DNA from: Verrucomicrobiales bacterium
Lineage (GTDB): Bacteria; Verrucomicrobiota; Verrucomicrobiia; Verrucomicrobiales; Akkermansiaceae
DNA length: 6,831 bases
Direction: 5' to 3'
Assembly: GCA_003527555.1 (NCBI GenBank)
Contig: DPWT01000241.1
Coordinates: forward strand, 1-6,831
The translations under genes were made by a program, and so were the position numbers. Of this stretch, positions 1 through 4,857 are shown one piece after another. Each line of letters starts with the position of its first letter. Within the stretch, counting starts at the first letter, position 1. The notes under the pieces were generated by a model. That model was not told the DNA's origin and searched no databases. It worked only from the letters and a program-made list of their open reading frames with translations.

Positions 1-18
1 TTTATGAAGGGTGAGAAA

Positions 19-53
19 ATACGGCTCTGAGCGAACAACGCTCAGAGCCGTAT
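19..53 (-). terminator. Intrinsic terminator of the btuB-like gene
   Basis: A perfect 15-bp inverted repeat (19-33 against 39-53) encloses a 5-nt loop. Read on the minus strand, the GC-rich stem ends in a short run of T residues followed by TCTCACC. It begins about 20 nt after the stop codon of the receptor gene, the normal place for a rho-independent terminator. The T-run is short, but the stem is long and has no mismatch. The plus-strand side of the stem also follows AAAA, so it could work for a convergent gene left of the window. Confidence 0.85.
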
Positions 54-73
54 GAATGGTCAAATTATTAAGT

Positions 74-1939
74 TTACCAGCTGATCGTCACACCACCGAA
101 GATACCACGACCACGGCCAGGGTAGGTTGAGCGACCTGCTCCGTTGCCAAAGCTGGCTAGTTCGTGGTCTTCATTAAAGAGGTTTTCTACGCGTGTATTT
201 AGGCTAATGTTTTCGTTGATCTGATAGTTCGCATGCAAGTTGGTGACGATGTAGGAATCCAGCTCGTTACCACCGAAGGTGCGGTTGTCTCGATGGATCA
301 CGGTGAATCCTGCTTCCAGATTGTCACAGATTTTTCCGTTCATCTGCAGACCTGCAGAGTGCTTGGGCTGGCCTGAGAGAGTTTTGTCGAGCCAGGTGTA
401 GTTTAGTGTTGTTTCCAGCCGGTCGTTAAGCCACTTGCCTTTTGCCTCGATCTCTAGGCCGCGTGTCACGCTGGTCCCCGGTGCATTGAAGTAGGTGGTT
501 ACAAAATCCGGAGCCGGCCCGAAATTGCTCTCGATCATGTCGTCGATGCGGTTCTCAAACCATGTGACGTTTAATCGGTACTGCCCGTCGCAGAGTTCCT
601 GGTTGATGCCCAAATCCCAGCCGGTTGAACTCTCGGCACGGAGGGAAAAGTTTGAGCCGCCACCAAACCCGAATAGCTCTTGGTAGGACGGCGGGCGGAA
701 CCCCTTGCCCGCGCTGGCGCGAAATTTAGTGCCCGTGGATGTGATTCTATAAGCGATCGAGCTGCGCCATGTGAACTCGTCGCCGTAGTTATCGTAATCT
801 TCCCATCGGATGCCGCCATTCAGGGTGAGGGCATCGGTCACATCCCAGCTATGGTTCAAATAGAAGCCGTGTTGGTTGCTGCTGCGGCTGTCTTGAGACA
901 GACTAAAGAAAAGGCTGGCATAGGTGTAGTCGGTCTTTTCAAACACAGCACCCGCCGTGGTTGTATGGCGATCATTCCAGCGCAGCGTGTTGTCCCAGTA
1001 GATGCCATGCTTTTCGCCGTTCGTTTCATAATATCGCGGCAAAGCGAAGGTGTCCGCGTGGTAGTCTTCTCGATAGATTCCGAGCGTGAGCTTGCTGGTC
1101 AAAATCTCGTTGACACGGAGCGTGGTAAAGATCGTGGCGAGCGTGCTCTCGGTGCGGTCGTCCGCCGCGCGCGCAAAATTTGGGTCGGCGTAATTAGGCC
1201 GCCGCAGATCAGATTGGAAAGAACGCAGGGTCAGCCCGATGTTCAGTGAGTCGCTCGCGGCATAATCCAACCGTATAGACTGGCCGTACTGTATGAATCG
1301 GTTGTTAGGCAGGTCGTTGTCTGTCTGCTGGTAGCCGATACTGATGGCGTAGGCGAGGCGGTCTAGCTCGCCTTGGAGGTCAAGCGTGGCGCGGTGCGAC
1401 TGGTGGGAGCCAGCCTCTAAAAAAATCCTACCGCTTGGGTCGCCCGAGCCACGACCGCTGTATAGGCCGATCACGCCGCCTATGGAGTCGCCGCCGTAGA
1501 GGGCGCTTTGTGGACCACGTAGGATTTCGATACGTGACAGGCCGGAGATTCCAGAGCCGCCAAGAAAGTTTCCAGATGAAATGTTGGCTCCAGAGAGTCT
1601 CATGCCGTCGACTCTAAGGTGCGCGTGTCGGGTGGCAGTTCCCCGAAGAAATAACGATGATATAGTGCCGTTCTGTCCTCCTGTGGATTCGGAGATGACC
1701 CCTGGAACGAACTTTAGCGCCCCGTCGATGTGGAAGATGCCGGATTTTTTCAGCTCCGACGCATCAAATACGGTGACCGAGCTTCCGACCTTCTTCAGGT
1801 CAGTTAGGCTGCGGTTAGCTAGGATGGTCGTTTCCTCAAGTTTGGCATCGAGTTGGGACTCGGGCTCTGGGGCGGCATGTGAAAATGCTAGCCCCCCAAC
1901 GGTGGTGAGCAGCGCTGTGGCTGCGATGTTTGTTTTCAT
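74..1939 (-). CDS. btuB: TonB-dependent outer-membrane receptor, BtuB-like (cobalamin uptake)
   Basis: This 621-residue protein is predicted to import a corrinoid (vitamin B12) across the outer membrane, powered by TonB-ExbB-ExbD. Seen in the sequence: a signal peptide (about 1-23, ending near SHAA), a TonB-box-like segment ETTILA at 36-41, a plug domain at about 47-160 with the conserved RGPQSALYG at 141-149, then a 22-strand-type beta barrel. The barrel contains the hallmark FRPPSYQELF, a late VENLFNEDHE motif, and a C-terminal Trp as expected for Bam-dependent insertion. Its length is close to that of E. coli BtuB. The B12 assignment rests mainly on the cobalamin riboswitch directly upstream; sequence alone would support only a BtuB/CirA-type receptor. 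The start was chosen because it gives a clean signal peptide. No Shine-Dalgarno motif precedes it. The gene appears single, being closed by its own terminator. By eye its coding sequence is richer in GC than the neighbouring genes. No BtuCDF or BtuG partner is in view. Confidence 0.85.
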   Translation of the reverse strand: MKTNIAATALLTTVGGLAFSHAAPEPESQLDAKLEETTILANRSLTDLKKVGSSVTVFDASELKKSGIFHIDGALKFVPGVISESTGGQNGTISSLFLRGTATRHAHLRVDGMRLSGANISSGNFLGGSGISGLSRIEILRGPQSALYGGDSIGGVIGLYSGRGSGDPSGRIFLEAGSHQSHRATLDLQGELDRLAYAISIGYQQTDNDLPNNRFIQYGQSIRLDYAASDSLNIGLTLRSFQSDLRRPNYADPNFARAADDRTESTLATIFTTLRVNEILTSKLTLGIYREDYHADTFALPRYYETNGEKHGIYWDNTLRWNDRHTTTAGAVFEKTDYTYASLFFSLSQDSRSSNQHGFYLNHSWDVTDALTLNGGIRWEDYDNYGDEFTWRSSIAYRITSTGTKFRASAGKGFRPPSYQELFGFGGGSNFSLRAESSTGWDLGINQELCDGQYRLNVTWFENRIDDMIESNFGPAPDFVTTYFNAPGTSVTRGLEIEAKGKWLNDRLETTLNYTWLDKTLSGQPKHSAGLQMNGKICDNLEAGFTVIHRDNRTFGGNELDSYIVTNLHANYQINENISLNTRVENLFNEDHELASFGNGAGRSTYPGRGRGIFGGVTISW

Positions 1940-1956
1940 TATTTAGGTGGTGTTTC

Positions 1957-1973
1957 GCCTGTTTTCCGCAGGC
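1957..1973 (-). promoter_or_regulatory. Hairpin between riboswitch and start codon, possible expression platform
   Basis: On the minus strand GCCTG, a 7-nt loop CGGAAAA and CAGGC form a 5-bp hairpin. It lies between the end of the B12 aptamer and the receptor start codon, with about 17 nt left before the ATG. It has no following T-run, so it is not an intrinsic terminator. It may be the switchable part of the riboswitch. The loop bases CGGAA are complementary to TTCCG inside the aptamer (minus-strand complement of 2053-2057), which could allow a long-range contact. That contact is speculative. Confidence 0.35.
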
Positions 1974-1990
1974 TAATGCATCCGACCTTT

Positions 1991-2135
1991 CAGGCTGGTG
2001 GTCTGGCTGACTAGGAATGTCTTATCCTAGCTTCACAGTGGCGGTACCGCTCCGGAATGATCACTTGTAAATGACTTCACCGGATTCCCCATCGATTTCC
2101 TGCCCGTGCTACGGGCCTCCCGAAAGGTGCCTCAC
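1991..2135 (-). promoter_or_regulatory. Cobalamin (B12) riboswitch aptamer
   Basis: The minus strand shows the conserved cobalamin-aptamer blocks in the right order. They are GAGGCACC (2133-2126), an optional hairpin with stem GCCCGT/ACGGGC (2102-2116), GGGGAATCCGGTGAAGTC (2090-2073), CCGCCACTGTGA (2044-2033) and a B12-box-like end, AGTCAGCCAGACCACCAGCC (2012-1993). In known members, adenosyl- or other cobalamin binding lowers expression of the downstream gene. Here the next gene is the TonB-dependent receptor, with about 50 nt between aptamer and start codon. The outer boundaries are approximate. Confidence 0.93.
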
Positions 2136-2284
2136 ACTTTTTGTATGTGCGGCGCGAGCTTGGTAACTCTTTCTTACCAGTTAGGCAACTTGAATAGTAA
2201 AATAAGTCTAGTGTAGGATAGTCCTTGCATAGTCATGATTCGCTTACATGTTATAGTAATCTTATCAATTACTACTGATTAGTT
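2136..2284. other. Divergent intergenic region between riboswitch and zinc-finger gene
   Basis: This AT-rich stretch must hold the promoters for the riboswitch-btuB transcript (minus) and for the zinc-finger gene (plus). I found no pair of -35 and -10 boxes with good spacing on either strand; a TATAGT at 2252-2257 is the best plus-strand candidate -10. A small hairpin, TGGTAA/TTACCA (2161-2166 with 2174-2179, 7-nt loop), lies just 5' of the aptamer in the minus-strand transcript. No coding potential was seen. Confidence 0.45.
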
Positions 2285-2632
2285 ATGAACGATACACAAA
2301 CAAATGAACTACGTGATGCCCTTGAATCGCAACGTAAAGAAGTTCTATATGACGTAAGTCGTCATGCTGCCAAAGGCATAGGTGTAGGCGTTATCGCGGA
2401 CGAAACTGAGCGGGCTGATAAAATCGCTGAAAATATGGTGGAGCATGCACTGAGCTACTCTGAGAGTAAGTTGCTAGAAAAAATTGACCATGCTCTGGAG
2501 CGACTTGCTTGTGGTGTCTACGGTATATGTGAGAGCTGCAATAAGGAGATCAACGTCGAGCGTTTGAAAGCGAAACCATCTGTTTCGCTTTGTATCGAGT
2601 GCCAGATAAAAAAAGAGAGCAGAGTCTCATAG
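2285..2632 (+). CDS. DksA/TraR-family C4 zinc-finger protein
   Basis: This 115-residue cytoplasmic protein belongs to the DksA/TraR family, whose members bind RNA polymerase through its secondary channel and adjust promoter output, often with ppGpp. Visible are a helical N-terminal part (about 5-75) that can form the coiled-coil hairpin and a C-terminal four-Cys zinc site, C82-x2-C85 and C103-x2-C106, in the family contexts GICESCN and LCIECQ. Aligned with E. coli DksA, the coiled-coil tip reads D39-x-x-E42-x-A44 where DksA has D71-x-x-D74-x-A76. The acidic tip and the alanine are thus kept, with Glu in place of the key Asp. It is shorter than E. coli DksA (151 residues), mainly at the N-terminus. 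The ATG at 2285 is the first after an in-frame TGA at 2276-2278; no Shine-Dalgarno motif precedes it. It diverges from the riboswitch unit and ends 38 nt from the convergent cytochrome gene. A true DksA role, as opposed to a general TraR/YocK-like regulator, is not settled. Confidence 0.85.
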   Translation: MNDTQTNELRDALESQRKEVLYDVSRHAAKGIGVGVIADETERADKIAENMVEHALSYSESKLLEKIDHALERLACGVYGICESCNKEINVERLKAKPSVSLCIECQIKKESRVS

Positions 2633-2670
2633 AGAACTCTACTCACTGTGAGCGATTGTGAATGTGGAAT

Positions 2671-4590
2671 TTAAGTTCCAATGATTACTTGCGCTTCTGA
2701 TTCGGGGGTTTCATTTTCATCGCCCTCAGATCCATCAGATTTTTGACTTTCATGGAGTGATTTTTCCAATTCTTCAGCTCCGTCTGGGGTTATTTTTGTT
2801 TGCCAGAGAAACACCTTCTTGAGGGTGGGGTGACCCAGTAGTGCTTTGATCCCTTGGTCTGTTACTTGGGTGCCGTAGAGATTGAGCACACGCAGTTTCT
2901 TGAGATTTGCTAATTCTGCTAGGCCTTTATCGGTGATAGTGGTCTCGCTCAATTTAAGCACTTCGATTTCTGAAAATGTACTGAGCTTTTTCATGCCGGC
3001 ATCGGTCACCTGTGTGGCACCTAGGTTGAGCTCGGTCAGAGAGCCAATGCCACCGGATAGGATATCAATATCAGTGTCCTGAAACTGGCTTCTGTAACTT
3101 ACTGCTGAGAAAACGAGATCTGTGTTTGCCTGAGAAACATATTTTAATGATCCAGGAAATTTTGTATTAACTTCGTTGAGTACTTCTTTTAATTCTGCGC
3201 GAACTCTTTTCGTTGTGGCGAGGCGCTCCAGCTCAAATTTTTTGAGTGCGGCCTCCTCTTGAGCTATTTCCTCGGGTGTTTTTAATGTATTCAGTGCTTT
3301 GGCAATCACTGGAGTCACTTCGAGTTCACTTTTGCGCACAGTTTCTGATGCGCCTGACTTGACCCACCATTCAAGGATTTGAACCTCTTCGGGCGTGAGT
3401 TGAGTTTTACCTTCTGGTGGCATGCGAAGGTCGTCTTCCAATGGCAGGTGGAGGTAGGCGATCATCATGCTATCCTCAAGATTGCCGGGAACTAGAGCTT
3501 CTTCTTCGTCGCCTCCTTCAAGTAATGCTGCATGTGAATCCATACGCAGTCCGCTCTTCTGTTTTTTCTCGCCGTGGCATGAAATACATTTCTGTTCAAG
3601 AATTGGATGTACGATCTGAGTGTAAACGATGGGGTCGGCAATGTCTTTGTTAGATAATACCTCCTCTTCTTTCTCAATCCAGGGTGCTTTCTTCAGCGGA
3701 TCACCGTGAGTGATCTCTCCACCGTGATGTCCGGCAGAAATCATGGCGCCAGTCGTAGCTATAACGCCAATACCATAGATGGGCTTGAGAAGACCCTTAC
3801 GCGGCATGACATCAGCAGCGTATTTAGCAAGATAGGTTACTATGAGAATAATGGTGAATATAATGCCATCGCGCTTGTGTTCCTCGATGAGATCGCCGTT
3901 AAACTCTCCGCTAAGGTAGAGGAAATAACCAAATACCGCAGCAAACACTGCGGTTCCTGAGGCGAATGCCAGTGCTAGAGTGGTCTGGGGCTTGTATTTT
4001 CCAAATGTGAAGATTCGACACATCTCCATGAGTAACACAAGTGAAAAAGCCCCGATGGGGAGGTGTAGGAAAACTGGGTGGAATTCACCGAGAAATCCTA
4101 GCCACTTGCCCTCAGTTGTGGTGGCTTTCTCACTCGCCATCCCAATTTCACCGAGCCATGGCATGATAGCGATTCCTGCGATGGCTATTAGCCCAAGCAG
4201 AATGACTGCTGTTAGGCATTTTTTACTATTTTTGCTGGGAGCGTCGGAATCAATTTCTGGGGAAGATGCGCTTGTGTCCTCAGCGGCTGCGGTTGCTTCG
4301 TTTGTGTTGAACACAACTGATGTGTCACCGATATGAATTTCTATGCCATCGGTTAATTTGATGGTCGACTGCTTTTTGCCGTCCAGTTTGATGCCATTCG
4401 TCGAGTCATCGTCGTGAACGGTGTATCCATCGTCTGTTTTTACGATATGACAATGTGTGGTTGAGACGGATTCACAGCTGATGGCAATATCGTTGCTGGT
4501 TGCGCGACCAACTGTAATCGTCTGTTTATCTGATTCAAATTCGTGAATATCAGGCGATGATCCGGGGACGGACACATTTATTTTAGGCAT
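2671..4590 (-). CDS. FHA domain, five-helix DUF2231-like membrane region, c-type cytochrome and leucine-rich repeat fusion protein
   Basis: This 639-residue multidomain protein has no assigned function that I recognise. Residues about 22-92 form an FHA (phosphothreonine-binding) domain with VGRA at 27-30, S44/H47 and the STNG turn at 63-66. A helix at about 125-147 follows, then four more at about 171-191, 203-226, 243-261 and 270-287, resembling DUF2231, with HP at 171-172 and GHHGGE at 287-292. A planctomycete-type cytochrome c domain has the haem site C335-I-S-C338-H339 and the likely distal ligand M390 in RMPP. A charged helical linker (about 420-475) leads to leucine-rich repeats of about 24 residues (515-605, motif TxVTDxGLxxL) and an acidic tail. 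Basic residues flank the helices as expected for FHA inside and haem plus LRR in the periplasm. Family knowledge supports electron transfer by the cytochrome part; coupling to phosphorylation signals is inference. No Shine-Dalgarno motif is seen. The leader holds a complex inverted repeat. Confidence 0.85.
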   Translation of the reverse strand: MPKINVSVPGSSPDIHEFESDKQTITVGRATSNDIAISCESVSTTHCHIVKTDDGYTVHDDDSTNGIKLDGKKQSTIKLTDGIEIHIGDTSVVFNTNEATAAAEDTSASSPEIDSDAPSKNSKKCLTAVILLGLIAIAGIAIMPWLGEIGMASEKATTTEGKWLGFLGEFHPVFLHLPIGAFSLVLLMEMCRIFTFGKYKPQTTLALAFASGTAVFAAVFGYFLYLSGEFNGDLIEEHKRDGIIFTIILIVTYLAKYAADVMPRKGLLKPIYGIGVIATTGAMISAGHHGGEITHGDPLKKAPWIEKEEEVLSNKDIADPIVYTQIVHPILEQKCISCHGEKKQKSGLRMDSHAALLEGGDEEEALVPGNLEDSMMIAYLHLPLEDDLRMPPEGKTQLTPEEVQILEWWVKSGASETVRKSELEVTPVIAKALNTLKTPEEIAQEEAALKKFELERLATTKRVRAELKEVLNEVNTKFPGSLKYVSQANTDLVFSAVSYRSQFQDTDIDILSGGIGSLTELNLGATQVTDAGMKKLSTFSEIEVLKLSETTITDKGLAELANLKKLRVLNLYGTQVTDQGIKALLGHPTLKKVFLWQTKITPDGAEELEKSLHESQKSDGSEGDENETPESEAQVIIGT

Positions 4591-4628
4591 AAGTCAATGA
4601 GTGGGTAATGGGTGCAGAGCTTCAAAAG

Positions 4629-4690
4629 TTGAAAGAATGTCATGCACCTTGATGCATGAGGTTACTACCCTCGGAAAAGTATTCTTTCAA
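4629..4690 (-). promoter_or_regulatory. Nested inverted repeats, possible structured leader (three-way junction) of the FHA-cytochrome gene
   Basis: A perfect 10-bp inverted repeat (TTGAAAGAAT at 4629-4638, ATTCTTTCAA at 4681-4690) encloses two smaller hairpins. One pairs TCATGCA (4640-4646) with TGCATGA (4653-4659) over a 6-nt loop. The other pairs GAGG (4658-4661) with CCTC (4669-4672) over a 7-nt loop. The two share bases 4658-4659, so one must lose a pair. Together they can form a three-way junction. Read on the minus strand it ends about 38 nt before the start codon of the FHA-cytochrome gene, a suitable place for a cis-acting RNA. I do not recognise it as a known riboswitch. It could instead be a set of DNA operator sites. 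Confidence 0.45.
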
Positions 4691-4693
4691 GTG

Positions 4694-4699
4694 TTTATA
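4694..4699 (-). promoter_or_regulatory. Candidate -10 box for the FHA-cytochrome gene
   Basis: The minus strand reads TATAAA here. A transcript starting about seven bases downstream would begin almost exactly at the outer arm of the inverted-repeat structure. No good -35 box lies at 16-18 bp; a TTGTTT is present but about 22 bp away. It is a weak call made largely from position. Confidence 0.3.
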
Positions 4700-4726
4700 C
4701 GCGGAGGAAAATAAGCCTAGAAAACA

Positions 4727-4748
4727 AAAATTAGCCATGGCTAATTTT
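4727..4748. repeat. Perfect 22-bp palindrome, candidate operator
   Basis: The half-site AAAATTAGCCA is followed directly by its exact complement, giving a 22-bp dyad centred at 4737/4738. As RNA it could be a 9-bp stem with a CATG tetraloop, flanked by T-rich sequence on both strands, but no gene runs into it from either side, so a terminator role is unlikely. It lies 137 bp upstream of the FHA-cytochrome start and 110 bp upstream of the second receptor. The core TTAGC-N4-GCTAA somewhat resembles boxes bound by DtxR/MntR-family metal repressors (inference from memory of those boxes). Confidence 0.55.
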
Positions 4749-4857
4749 ATGATTGACTCATATTGTCGATTGAGTGCATGTGTCTGGCGTAGCTCATTTG
4801 CACAAGTCAGCTGACCTGTCTGCAGAACGCTATAGAAATAACAAAATCAATTTTCAC

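Noticed and set aside
680..1249. 189-codon plus-strand open frame opposite the first receptor gene
   Set aside because: It lies fully antisense to a well-supported receptor gene, has no recognisable domain, and its Val/Arg/Ala-rich composition is what a shadow frame of GC-rich coding DNA gives.
2633..2680. Short dyads between the convergent genes, such as TGGAA/TTCCA (2665-2680) and CTCAC/GTGAG (2642-2652)
   Set aside because: Stems of five bases without a T-run, one overlapping the end of the cytochrome gene, are too weak to call a terminator.
2629..4590. The cytochrome gene as part of a DUF1549/DUF1553 sugar-degradation locus typical of Planctomycetota and Verrucomicrobiota
   Set aside because: No DUF1549, DUF1553 or sulfatase gene is next to it, and its FHA and membrane domains differ from those proteins.
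4753..4836. Possible promoter parts before the second receptor: TTGACT (4753-4758), TTGCAC (4798-4803) and TATAGA (4831-4836)
   Set aside because: None of the combinations has a spacing near 17 bp, so no promoter is called.
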